Shown piece after piece: positions 25,614 to 34,267 of a stretch of DNA of 64,000 bases. Under the pieces are notes generated by a model that was given only the letters and a program-made list of their open reading frames with translations, ran no database searches and was not told the origin of the DNA. The stretch's first letter is position 1. Every line of letters starts with the position of its first letter. The position numbers were made by a program, and so were the translations under genes. This stretch comes from JAOPZW01 sp963764585 (GTDB lineage: Bacteria > Actinomycetota > Thermoleophilia > Solirubrobacterales > Solirubrobacteraceae), in the NCBI GenBank assembly GCA_963764585.1, contig CAVXTB010000012.1, forward strand, positions 62,001 to 126,000. The letters are read 5' to 3'.

Positions 25614-28583
25614 CTGAAGGAGATCACGCGCGGCGAGCAGGGCCTCACCGGCGACGAGCTTGCGCTCGTCCTCGATGCGGCGCGCGCAGGGACCTTCCGC
25701 ATGGACGTGGCCAGCGGCGAGCTGCGCTGGTCGGCGTCGCTTGCCGCCCTCACCGGCGTCCCGGCCGACCGCTCGCCCGCGACCTTCGACGAGTTCCTCG
25801 AGCGCGTCCACCCCGACGATCGCGCCGAGCTGCACGCGGCCGTCGCCGCGACCGCGCTCGACGGCGCCACCAGCCAGCACGAGCTGCGCGTCGTCTGGCC
25901 GGACGGCACCGTGCACTGGTACGACTCGCGCTGGCGCCTGGTCCACGACGACGACGGCGTGGCGACGATCGTCGGGATCGCGCGCCTGATCGACGCGGAG
26001 CTCGGGGCCATGGAGCGGATGCGCTTCCTCGCCGACGTGAGCGCGGCGCTCGACGCGTCGCTGGACATGGACCAGACGCTCGCCGCGGTCGCGGACGTGT
26101 GCGTGCGCGACCTCGCCGACTGGTGCTCGATCGACATGACCGGCGACGACGGCGAGCTGCGCAGCGTCGCCGTGGCGCACACCGATCCGACGAAGGCCGA
26201 GCTGGCGCGCAGGATGCGCGAGCGCTACCCGCCCGAGCTCGACGGGCCCGGCGGGGCGCCGAACGTCGTGCGCACCGGCGAGCCGCTCGTCTACTCGCAG
26301 GTCGACCAGGAGCTGCTGGCGCGCTGGGCCGTCGACGACGAGCACCGCGACCTCGTCCACACGCTCGATGCAAGCTCGGCGCTGATCGTGCCACTGCGCG
26401 CCCGCGGCCGCGTGCTCGGCGCGATCTCGCTCGTGCGCGGGCGCGAGCGCGCGCCGTACGGCGACGACGACGTCGCCTTCGTCGTCGAGGTCGCCGCGCG
26501 CGCCGCGCTGGCCGTCGACAACGCGCGCCTCTACGGCGAGGCGCGCGGCCAGGAGCGCTCCTCCGACGAGGCGCGCGCCCTGCTCGACGCACTCGTCACC
26601 GCCACGCCGATCGGCCTCGGGTTCCTCGACGCGCAGCTGCGCTTCGTCCGCGTCAACGACGCGCTGGCCGAGATCACCGGCGTGCCGGCGATCGACCACC
26701 TGGGGCGGACGGCGGCGGAGGTGGTGCCGCATCTGGGCGAGGAGCTGGAGGGCGCGCTCGCACAGGTGGCGGCGGAGGGACAGGCGCTCGTCGACCTGCA
26801 GCTCAGCGGGTGCACCCAGCGCGAGCCCGACCGCGTGCGCCACTACGTCGTCAGCTGCTACCCGGTCGCACTCGAGCGCGGCGAGCGCCTGGGCATCGGC
26901 GTGGCCGTCGCCGACGTCACCGATCGCGCCGAGGCGGCCGGCGCGCTGCGCGAGCAGCGCGACCTCTACGAGGCGCTGATGCGCGCGCAGAGCGAGCTCG
27001 GCCAGGCCTTCGTCCTGCTCGACGGCGAGCGGATGATCTACGTCAACGCGGCGACCGAGCTGCTGACCGGGCGCAGCGCCGACGAGCTGCGCGCGCTGCC
27101 GTCGGTCCTCGAGGTCATGCCCACCGAGGTGCGCCCGACCGTCGCCGCGCGCCTGGTCGGCGCGCGCGCCGGGCGCGAGCCCGCCGAGCCGTTTCGCACC
27201 GAGGTCCTCCGGCCCGACGGCACGCGCGTGCCGATCGAGGCCGCCGGCCGGCGCCTGGGCGGCGAGCCCGCCGACCGCCTGGTCGTCATCGCGCGCGACA
27301 TCACCGAGCGCGTGGCGCAGGAGCGCGAGCTGCAGCGCGTGCTCGAGGTCGAGCAGGCCGCGCGCCGCGCCAGCGAGGCCGCGCACGCGCGGGTGCGGCT
27401 GCTGGCCGACACGAGCGCGCTGCTCGAGCGCTCGCTGAGCAGCGACGAGGCGCTGCAGGAGGTCGCCGAGCTGCTCGTCGCGCGCGTGGCCGACGCGTGC
27501 ACGATCGACGTCGTCGACCTCGCCGGCGGCCTGCGCCGCGCGGGCGCCGACGCGCGCGCCCCCGACGGCCGCGCCCGCCTGCTGGCGATGGCCGGCGACG
27601 CGCGGGTGCTGCGCGCGCTCGAGGCCGAGCAGGCGACCTTCCTCGACGAGCTCGGCGGCCAGGAGGACGCCGTCCTCGGCCACAGTGCCGCGCTCGTCCC
27701 GCTCGTGGCCCGCGGACGGCCGGTCGGCGTGCTGTCGCTGGGCTGGCGCGAGGCGGGGCGCCGCCCGGCGCGCGACGAGTGGAGCCTCACCGAGGCGCTT
27801 GCCCAGCGCGTCGCGCTCGCCGTCGACGGCGCGTTGCAGTACCGCGAGCGCGCGCACGTCGCGCAGACGTTGCAGGCCAGCCTGCTGCCGGCGGCGCTGC
27901 CGCGCATCCCGGGCGCGTCGCTGGCCGCCGAGTACGTGGCCGCGGGGGAGGGGATGGAGGTCGGCGGCGACTTCTACGACGTCTTCGCCCTCGACGACGG
28001 CGGGGCGTGGGCCTTCGTGATCGGCGACGTGCTGGGCAAGGGCGCCGAGGCGGCGGCGGTCACCGCGCTCGCGCGCTACACGCTGCGCGCGCTGGCGGCG
28101 CGCTCGCGCTCGCCGTCGGTGACGCTGGCGACCCTCAACGACGAGATGCTGCGCCAGAACGCGGGCCGGCGGTTCGTCACCGCGTTGCTCGGGCGCCTGG
28201 AGCCGCGCATGGGCGGTGGCGCGCGGCTCGTCCTGGCCAGCGGCGGCCATCCGCCGCCGATCGTGCTCCGCGCGGACGGCACGGCGGAGGTCGTGCCGTG
28301 TACCGGCACGCTGCTCGGCGTCGAGCCCGACGCGCACAGCAGCGACCACGAGCTCGACATGGCGCCCGGCGACACGCTCGTGCTCTACACCGACGGCGTC
28401 ACCGAGGCGCGGCGCGACCGTCCGCTGACGCCCGAGGCGCTCGCCGCGGCGCTCGTCACGAGCGCGCCGGAGGGCGCGGGCGCCCTGGCGCGCGCGGTCG
28501 TCCAGCTGGCCAACGACGCGGCCGGCGGCCACCTGCGCGACGACGTCGCCGCGCTCGTCCTGGCGCTCGATCGCGCTAGCTGA
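25614..28583 (+). CDS. PAS-GAF-PAS-PAS-GAF sensor with PP2C (SpoIIE-type) serine phosphatase
   Basis: 989 residues if started at CTG 25614, which has a GGGAG Shine-Dalgarno 8 nt upstream. The first ATG (25701) would cut into the first PAS domain, since LVLDAARAGTFRMDVASGEL upstream is conserved PAS sequence. Domains: PAS about 20-125, GAF 135-305, PAS 315-445, PAS 450-560, GAF 600-750, PP2C 760-985 with metal motifs GGDFYDVF and IGDVLGKG. RsbU-like enzymes dephosphorylate anti-sigma-factor antagonists. No such partner is encoded adjacent. Soluble, probably senses light, redox or small ligands. Confidence 0.9.
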   Translation: MKEITRGEQGLTGDELALVLDAARAGTFRMDVASGELRWSASLAALTGVPADRSPATFDEFLERVHPDDRAELHAAVAATALDGATSQHELRVVWPDGTVHWYDSRWRLVHDDDGVATIVGIARLIDAELGAMERMRFLADVSAALDASLDMDQTLAAVADVCVRDLADWCSIDMTGDDGELRSVAVAHTDPTKAELARRMRERYPPELDGPGGAPNVVRTGEPLVYSQVDQELLARWAVDDEHRDLVHTLDASSALIVPLRARGRVLGAISLVRGRERAPYGDDDVAFVVEVAARAALAVDNARLYGEARGQERSSDEARALLDALVTATPIGLGFLDAQLRFVRVNDALAEITGVPAIDHLGRTAAEVVPHLGEELEGALAQVAAEGQALVDLQLSGCTQREPDRVRHYVVSCYPVALERGERLGIGVAVADVTDRAEAAGALREQRDLYEALMRAQSELGQAFVLLDGERMIYVNAATELLTGRSADELRALPSVLEVMPTEVRPTVAARLVGARAGREPAEPFRTEVLRPDGTRVPIEAAGRRLGGEPADRLVVIARDITERVAQERELQRVLEVEQAARRASEAAHARVRLLADTSALLERSLSSDEALQEVAELLVARVADACTIDVVDLAGGLRRAGADARAPDGRARLLAMAGDARVLRALEAEQATFLDELGGQEDAVLGHSAALVPLVARGRPVGVLSLGWREAGRRPARDEWSLTEALAQRVALAVDGALQYRERAHVAQTLQASLLPAALPRIPGASLAAEYVAAGEGMEVGGDFYDVFALDDGGAWAFVIGDVLGKGAEAAAVTALARYTLRALAARSRSPSVTLATLNDEMLRQNAGRRFVTALLGRLEPRMGGGARLVLASGGHPPPIVLRADGTAEVVPCTGTLLGVEPDAHSSDHELDMAPGDTLVLYTDGVTEARRDRPLTPEALAAALVTSAPEGAGALARAVVQLANDAAGGHLRDDVAALVLALDRAS

Positions 28584-29523
28584 CCAGCAGCGACGCGCCG
28601 ATCGCGCCGCCGAGGTCGCCGAGCGCCGCGACCTGGACGGCCGGCGGGTCGCCGTCGACGAACAGGTGGGGGAGCATCGCGTCGAGGATGCGCTTGGCAT
28701 AGGGCTCGCCGAGGCGGATGCCCAGGCCGCCGCCGATGACGATCGCCTCGACGTCGAGCACGTTCTGGACCGATGCCACGCCGGCGCCCAGCGCCTCGAC
28801 GGCCTCGTCCATGAGCTCGACCGCCAGCGCATCCCCGCGGTCGAGCGCGCGCGCCCAGACGCCGCTGGTCAGCCGGTCGCGCCCGCGGTCCCTCATGATC
28901 TCGAAGAGGGCCGTCTTCGTGCCCTTCTTCTCCTTGGCACGCGCGCGCAGCTCCATCGAGCCGCGGCCCGCGTAGGCCTCCATGCAGCCGCGCCGCCCGC
29001 ACGTGCAGCGCGCGCCGTCGCGCTTGACCACGACGTGGCCGATCTCGCCACCGGCGCCGCGGCCGACCCACGGGCGGCCGTCGAGCACGATGCCGCCGCC
29101 GACGCCGGTGCCCCAGAACACGCCGAGCAGCGAGCGGAACGGGCGTCCGGCGCCCAGCAGCGCCTCGGCATCGGTGGCCACCTGCACGTCGTTGCCGAGC
29201 GCCACGCGCGTCCCCAGGGCGCTCGAGAGCTCCTTGGCCAGCGGGAAGGTGCCCTCCCAGTCGGGCAGGTTGCGCGCGCTCGTCACCGTGCCGTTGTCGG
29301 CGTCGACGTCGCCGGGCGAGCCCACGCCGACGCCGTCGAGCTCGGCGGTCTCCACGCCCGCGGCCGCGGCCGCCTGGCGCAGGGCGTCGGCCATCGCGGC
29401 TGCCACGTCGCCGGGCCCGCCGGTCGTCGGCGTCGGCACGCGCGCCTCGCCGCGCACGGCGTGGTCGCCGTCGACGATCACCGTCTGGATCTTGGTTCCG
29501 CCGAGATCTATGCCGCCACGCAT
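28576..29523 (-). CDS. ROK-family sugar kinase (glucokinase-like)
   Basis: 315 residues. ATP-binding GGIDLGGTKIQTVIVD at the start, sugar-binding ARNLPDWEG and the catalytic Asp in ALGNDVQVAT. EIGHVVV with the zinc-binding CTCGRRGCMEAYAG is the ROK signature, and a C-terminal second phosphate loop is VIGGGLG. This matches actinobacterial ROK glucokinases, though other hexoses are possible. TACGCT lies 6 nt before the ATG (leaderless). It is divergent from a J-domain gene by 38 bp, and its 3' end overlaps the PP2C gene by 8 bp. Confidence 0.85.
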   Translation of the reverse strand: MRGGIDLGGTKIQTVIVDGDHAVRGEARVPTPTTGGPGDVAAAMADALRQAAAAAGVETAELDGVGVGSPGDVDADNGTVTSARNLPDWEGTFPLAKELSSALGTRVALGNDVQVATDAEALLGAGRPFRSLLGVFWGTGVGGGIVLDGRPWVGRGAGGEIGHVVVKRDGARCTCGRRGCMEAYAGRGSMELRARAKEKKGTKTALFEIMRDRGRDRLTSGVWARALDRGDALAVELMDEAVEALGAGVASVQNVLDVEAIVIGGGLGIRLGEPYAKRILDAMLPHLFVDGDPPAVQVAALGDLGGAIGASLLVS

Positions 29524-29561
29524 GCTGCGAGCGTACCCGTGTTCGGCTCTACGATGAGCCC

Positions 29562-30182
29562 GTGGGCATCGATCCGTTCGCCGTCCTCGGCGTGGCGCCC
29601 GACGCCTCCGCCGAGGAGGTGGCGGCGGCCTATCGGCGGCTGGCCAAGCGCTGGCATCCCGATCGCGTCGGGAGCCAGGGCTCGGCGCGGATGGCCGAGA
29701 TCAACGCCGCCTACGACCTCCTGCGCGCGGAGGCATGGCTCGATCGCCACGGGCGCCCCAGGGCACCGGCGCCGGAGGCGCCCGCGCCCGCGCGCCGCGC
29801 CACGGCGGGGGAGTGGCTGGCCGAGGCGGTGCGCCGCGCGCTGGGCCGCGAGCTGCTGGTGGCGCTGGAGCACGGCGAAGCCGTCGCGATGGTCACGCCG
29901 GCCTCGACGTGGGCCAGCCCGCAGGCGCTGCTCGCCGTCACCGATCGCCGGCTGCTGTGGCTGCTCGACGACGCGCCGACCCACCGCGTGCGCTCGCTGC
30001 GCTTCCACGACGTGGCCGCCGTCGAGGCGCGGACGGGCAGGCCTTTGCGGCGCTCGGCGGTGCTGCGCGTGCGCACGATCGCGGGGCGCAAGCTCAGCTT
30101 CGCGGACCTGCGCCCGGCGACGGCGGCCGCGATCGCCCGCCAGGTGGCGAGCGTCAGCGCACCCGGAAGCGCCGCGCGGTGA
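29562..30182 (+). CDS. J-domain protein with unknown C-terminal domain
   Basis: 206 residues from a GTG that lies 6 nt after TACGAT. Residues 1-60 are a J domain: PFAVLGVAPDASAEEVAAAY, RRLAKRWHPDRVG with the essential HPD, and MAEINAAYDLL. A Pro/Ala linker follows. Residues 85-195 form a beta-rich domain (LLAVTDRRLLWLLDD, VRTIAGRKLSFADL) resembling PH-like/bPH domains. Not DnaJ itself (no G/F or zinc fingers). Likely recruits DnaK to a specific client. Overlaps the convergent protease by 29 bp. Confidence 0.85.
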   Translation: MGIDPFAVLGVAPDASAEEVAAAYRRLAKRWHPDRVGSQGSARMAEINAAYDLLRAEAWLDRHGRPRAPAPEAPAPARRATAGEWLAEAVRRALGRELLVALEHGEAVAMVTPASTWASPQALLAVTDRRLLWLLDDAPTHRVRSLRFHDVAAVEARTGRPLRRSAVLRVRTIAGRKLSFADLRPATAAAIARQVASVSAPGSAAR

Positions 30183-32343
30183 CCTTGAGCTGGATGTTGC
30201 CGTCGGCGTCGCTGCCGCGCACGTAGGCGCGGTAGCTGCCCTTGGGGACGCGCCCGCGGTAGGTCAGGCGCCACTTCGTCGTGCCGTGCGCCGTCACGTA
30301 GAGGCGTCGCGTGCAGCTGCGCGGTGGCGAGAAGCCCTTGCGGCCGCGCAGGAAGCGGCAGCGCTTGCCGGCCTTGCGCATGACGGCCACGCGCACGCGC
30401 CTGACCTTGCCGGCGCCCTTGGTGCGGCACCCGCGGTCGCTCGCGGTGCCCCTGAGCAGCATGCGCCTGCGTGAGGCGCGGACCCACTTCTTCCTGGCGA
30501 ACCGTGCGACGGGCGCGGTGCGATCGGCGCAGGCGCTCGCGGACTTCGCCACCGCGGGCGCGACGCCCGTGACCTGCTCGATGAGCCCGGCCAGGCGCGG
30601 CACGCCGAAGCCGGTGACGTAGTCGTAGCCAGCGCGCGCCTGGTTGAGGCCGTTGACCCCGACGGTGATGTCGTGGAAGGCGGCACCGTAGCGGGCCGGG
30701 TCCTTCGCGATCGCGTAGATCGCCTGGTTGGCGAAGCCGAAGCCGGTGGAGCCGGGCGGCGCGGTGCTGATGAGGTCGGCCCACATGCCCGCCCACAGCG
30801 GCGAGGACAGGCTCGTGCCGCCGCCGCCGGCGTCCTCGCCGTCGGAGACGATCGTGTAGCCGTTGGAGATCGCGTCGCCCGACAGCGCGGCGACGTCGGG
30901 TACGCCGCGGCACAGCTGGCCGGGGTTGGGCTGGCCGGACTCGTCGGCCATGCAGTTGCGATCGAGGTTGGCGACGCCATGCTGGTAGTCGGGCGCGCTG
31001 ATGAACGGGCTCGGGTTGCCGCCCGAGTGCGTCCACGCGGTCTCCTGGAAGCGCCCGGCCGGGTCGTTGCCGTCGGTGTACAGGACGGTGCCGCCGACGC
31101 CCGTGCTGAACGGCGTGTTCGCCGGATCGGAGGTCAGCGGCAGCACCTCGTTGGCGACGCCGTTGAGGCCCGGATAGGCGACGGTGCACGACGAGCCGTT
31201 GTCGCCCGAGGCTGCGAAGAAGTTGCGGCCCTCCATGACGGCCTGCTGCAGCAGCTGCGTCGTCGCCGGCTGCGAGGCCTGGCTGACCGCCTGGCTGACC
31301 GGCAGCGCGTCGGGGTTGTTGTTGCCGTTGATGGGGTCGAGCAGCGGGTTGTTGAGGATCGGGTTGAGGATCGGGACCTGCTCGCACTCGCCCAGCGAGG
31401 CGTTCATGATCGGCGGCCCGTTGGGGTCGTTGACCCACGTGGCCAGCGACGCGGTGATCTCGCTGTCGGCCAGCGAGGGGGAGAAGTACATGACCTCGCG
31501 CGCGAGCCCGGGCGCCATCCCGTGGATCGCCTGCATGTCGATGTTCCACTCGATGTTGCCGCTGGTGTCGGAGAAGCTGCCGTTGGCGGGCGTGTGGACG
31601 ACGTCGACGTGCAGCGCGGGCAGCCCGTGCTCGGCGTCGAAGCCGTGCAGGTCGGCGATCGCCGAGTCGGTCGCGCCGTTGCCGAGGATCGCCACCGACT
31701 GGCCCTCGCCGGTGACGCCCGGCGGATGCTCGTAGATCGAGCGCAGCTCCTCGGGCGAGATCGCGCCGGTGTTGGGCTCGTCGGCGAGGCCGTTGAGGTC
31801 GGCCATCGTGCGGTGTCGCCGCGAGCTGTCGAGCCCGAGGACGTCGTAGATCGGCAGGCTGCGCGGCACCGACGGCGGCGTGTCGTTGCCGTCGAAGCTC
31901 TGGCCCCCGAGGCTGTAGGTGCCGATCGTCGTCTCGAGCAGGCGCTCGACCTGCGCGACGGTGCCCGACGCCAGGACGTAGTCGCCGGCGCCGCTCATGG
32001 CGTCGACCTTCAGGCCCTCCGTGGCGAGCCACTCGCGGGTCGCCCGCTGGGTCGCCGTCGTCACGCCGAAGCGCTGCGCGTACTCGCCGGGCGTGAGGAA
32101 CTGGTGGTAGTCCGGGCTCGACCGGTCGAAGAGGCGGCCCAGGAGCGCGTCCTCCTGCTCGGGGTGCGGGTGGGCGAGGACGAGCCCGATGCGCAGGTGC
32201 GCGTCGTCGGCGGGCGCGCCGGTGCGGGTGGCCTTGGCGAGGTCGCGCGGGATGTCGGCCACGAGGACGCGGTCGGCGGCGCCGGCGGTGGCCGCCGTGG
32301 CGAGGGCGGCGACGATGGTCAGGAGGACGATGGTGCTTCGCAC
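30154..32343 (-). CDS. Secreted sedolisin (S53, pro-kumamolisin-type) peptidase
   Basis: 729 residues from a GTG at 32343, immediately before a signal peptide (STIVLLTIVAALATAATAGA). The pro-domain is about 25-180 (VLAHPHPEQEDALLGRLFD, DYHQFLTPGEYAQRFG). The catalytic residues are Glu265 and Asp269 in SGNIEWNIDMQAIHGMAP, Asp381 in SGDNGSSC and Ser511 in GGGGTSLSSPLWAG. The calcium site is DITVGVNG with AGYDYVTGFGVP. A C-terminal beta-sandwich of about 110 residues with Cys pairs follows, typical of secreted proteins in this lineage. Acid-active extracellular protein degradation is expected from the family. Confidence 0.92.
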   Translation of the reverse strand: MRSTIVLLTIVAALATAATAGAADRVLVADIPRDLAKATRTGAPADDAHLRIGLVLAHPHPEQEDALLGRLFDRSSPDYHQFLTPGEYAQRFGVTTATQRATREWLATEGLKVDAMSGAGDYVLASGTVAQVERLLETTIGTYSLGGQSFDGNDTPPSVPRSLPIYDVLGLDSSRRHRTMADLNGLADEPNTGAISPEELRSIYEHPPGVTGEGQSVAILGNGATDSAIADLHGFDAEHGLPALHVDVVHTPANGSFSDTSGNIEWNIDMQAIHGMAPGLAREVMYFSPSLADSEITASLATWVNDPNGPPIMNASLGECEQVPILNPILNNPLLDPINGNNNPDALPVSQAVSQASQPATTQLLQQAVMEGRNFFAASGDNGSSCTVAYPGLNGVANEVLPLTSDPANTPFSTGVGGTVLYTDGNDPAGRFQETAWTHSGGNPSPFISAPDYQHGVANLDRNCMADESGQPNPGQLCRGVPDVAALSGDAISNGYTIVSDGEDAGGGGTSLSSPLWAGMWADLISTAPPGSTGFGFANQAIYAIAKDPARYGAAFHDITVGVNGLNQARAGYDYVTGFGVPRLAGLIEQVTGVAPAVAKSASACADRTAPVARFARKKWVRASRRRMLLRGTASDRGCRTKGAGKVRRVRVAVMRKAGKRCRFLRGRKGFSPPRSCTRRLYVTAHGTTKWRLTYRGRVPKGSYRAYVRGSDADGNIQLKVTARRFRVR

Positions 32344-32410
32344 AGTGTGCGTGTGAACGCACCGGAAGACGGCAACTTGCGGGGGCTTTCGTCCGCTGGC
32401 GCGTCGGCGC

Positions 32411-32664
32411 TTCGCGGCGAACGGCACCGAGGAAGAGGGACCGGGGGCGGGCGGCCGCGCGCCGTGCGTGTTCTGCAACACCTCGCGTACGAGGTCGTAG
32501 GCGTCGAGCGGGACTGTCCTGCCTAGGAAGCGCATAGCGCCCACAGGACAGGACAGCGCGCAACACACGCTGCCGGACCTGTTGCGAAAGGCGCGCACTT
32601 CGCGGCAGAACGCTGGGCTGGCGCCCAACCGCCCTCGGTGCCCCGAAAGCGCGGCGCCGCGAAC
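32411..32664. repeat. Long intergenic palindromic repeat element (copy B)
   Basis: Two inverted arms flank an apex hairpin. Left arm: TTCGCGGCG 32411, GGCACCGAGG 32423-32432 and GTGTT-CTGC-AACAC 32468-32481. Right arm in reverse order: CCTGTTGCGAAAGG 32578-32591, CCCTCGGTGCCCC 32632-32644 and GCGCCGCGAACG 32655-32664. The apex is CTGTCCTG 32514-32521 against CAGGACAG 32544-32551. The element fills the gap between the sedolisin promoter and the end of the spermidine-synthase-like gene. Copies with the same landmarks lie at 21.8-23.7 kb and 59.0-59.6 kb. Confidence 0.7.
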
Positions 32665-32673
32665 GCCCGAGAT

Positions 32674-33411
32674 CTACCGATCGCGCAGCACGGCGGCACC
32701 TTCGGCGAAGACCGCGACCTCGCCCGGCGCCAGGACCTCGTGGTCGCCGCGCGCCCGCAACCGCCCCAGGCTCAGGGTCCGGTCGGCCGCCGCGAAGACG
32801 ACGTTCCCGGTGCGTCGCCCGCCCACGACCGCGCGCGGCGCCATCAGGACGACCTCGGAGAACGCGGCGACGAGCGTCGCCGCCTGGCGGCGCGCCACGC
32901 GCCCGGGCGGCTCGTCGATCACGTTGACGACGTGTACGCCGCCCGGTCGCAGGACCCGCCGGACCTCGGCCTGGAACTCGAGCGTCGTCAGGTGCGGCGG
33001 GACCAGCGGCCCGGCGAACGCGTCGGTGACCACGACGTCGGCGCTGCGCGCCGCGCGGGCGCCCAGCAGGGCGCGCCCGTCGCCGTGGCGCACGCGCAGC
33101 CCGCGCTCGGCGCGGACGTCGAGCACCGTCGCCAGCGCCTCGAGGACCGCCGGGTCGTTCTCGTAGGCCTCGGAGTGCGAGCCGGGGCGCGACGCGGCGA
33201 GGTAGCGCGGCAGCACGCAGCCGCCGCCGCCGACGTGCACCGCCTGCAGCGCGGTGCCCGCGCGCCAGCCGACGTCGAGCACGTCGGCGATCCAGCGCAT
33301 GTAGGGGAAGTCGAGGTGGGTCGGGTCGTCGCGGTCGACGACTGCCGCCTCGAGGCCGTCGACGAGCAGGCGATCGCGGGCGCCGTCGGCGACCACGCGC
33401 ACGCGCGCCAT
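32674..33411 (-). CDS. Spermidine-synthase-like (PAPT fold) protein
   Basis: 245 residues. A Rossmann-type methyltransferase fold like aminopropyltransferases: LDFPYMRWIADVLDV, the nucleotide loop AVHVGGGGCVLPRYLAA, the acidic turn in EAYENDPAVLEAL, RHGDGRALL and VVTDAFAGPLVPPHL. The active-site Asp pair of true spermidine synthase (GGGDG, D-A-Y-D) is not present (GGGGC, TDAFA). It is probably one of the many stand-alone homologues of unknown function. The ATG overlaps the DUF2127 stop as TGATG, so translation is coupled. Confidence 0.75.
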   Translation of the reverse strand: MARVRVVADGARDRLLVDGLEAAVVDRDDPTHLDFPYMRWIADVLDVGWRAGTALQAVHVGGGGCVLPRYLAASRPGSHSEAYENDPAVLEALATVLDVRAERGLRVRHGDGRALLGARAARSADVVVTDAFAGPLVPPHLTTLEFQAEVRRVLRPGGVHVVNVIDEPPGRVARRQAATLVAAFSEVVLMAPRAVVGGRRTGNVVFAAADRTLSLGRLRARGDHEVLAPGEVAVFAEGAAVLRDR

Positions 33412-34256
33412 CAGGCCGCGACCGCCTCGGGCGCGCTGCGCTCCAGCGCGCCCCAGCCGACGTCGGCGGCGCGGATCTCCTCGTCGGCGCGCGCGCCGCC
33501 GCGCAGCCCGAAGAGGCGCTTGGCGAACAGCAGGTAGGCGACGACCGCGACGTTGACGACGAAGGCGAGGATCTTCAGGGGCGACAGGCGGGTGACGATC
33601 TCGTAGACCTCGAGGGGCAGCAGCGAGGCGGTGACGAGGAACGTCAGGTACTCCGCCCAGCGCCGCTGGTACCACAGCCCGACGGCCTCGATGCCCTCGA
33701 CGGTCGCGTAGACGAGCACGATCGCCGCGAACAGGTGCAGGCGCGAGGACTGCAGGGTGAACGCCTTGTCGATCTCGCCGAGCAGGCCGTGGTGCACGCG
33801 GCCGCTTCCCGCCACGCCGCCCTGCAGGTCGGTGACCACGCGGTAGAACCGGTCGCGAAACGACTCGCGGTGCGAGGCGAAGAGCAGGATCGCGATGCCG
33901 AGCAGCCCGAGCACGACGAAGTGCACGGCGCGGTTGATGGCGATCAGGCGCAGGACGATCTTGTCGCGCAGCGGCCGGCCCCGCAGCGGCAGCTCGATCT
34001 CGCCGCGCTCGGGCGGGTGCTCGCGCACCGGCGCGGCGGGGCGGGGGAGGGGCAGCCAGCTGTCGCAGCGCAGGCAGCGGTGCCAGCGCACGCCGTCGAT
34101 CTCGCGCACGAAGAGCGCATCGACGTCGCGCACGTGCTCCGCGTCGAGCCCGATCAGCTCGTGGCCGGCCAGGCCGCAGACGAGCAGCTCCCAGTGCAGC
34201 CGCGGCACGAAGCGCGCGGGCTTCGTGCGCACGCCGGGGGCGTGACCGTCGGCCAT
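33411..34256 (-). CDS. DUF2127-type membrane protein
   Basis: 281 residues from the ATG at 34256, 8 nt after a TAACGT box. The N-terminal cytosolic part contains a single CLRC pair (VRWHRCLRCDSWLPLPRP), half a zinc ribbon. Four hydrophobic helices follow (FVVLGLLGIAILLF, LHLFAAIVLVYATVEGI, YLTFLVTASLLPLEVYEI, ILAFVVNVAVVAYLLF), which is the DUF2127 pattern. Function unknown. It forms a coupled pair with the PAPT-like protein. Confidence 0.75.
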   Translation of the reverse strand: MADGHAPGVRTKPARFVPRLHWELLVCGLAGHELIGLDAEHVRDVDALFVREIDGVRWHRCLRCDSWLPLPRPAAPVREHPPERGEIELPLRGRPLRDKIVLRLIAINRAVHFVVLGLLGIAILLFASHRESFRDRFYRVVTDLQGGVAGSGRVHHGLLGEIDKAFTLQSSRLHLFAAIVLVYATVEGIEAVGLWYQRRWAEYLTFLVTASLLPLEVYEIVTRLSPLKILAFVVNVAVVAYLLFAKRLFGLRGGARADEEIRAADVGWGALERSAPEAVAA

Positions 34257-34267
34257 GGGCCGGGACG

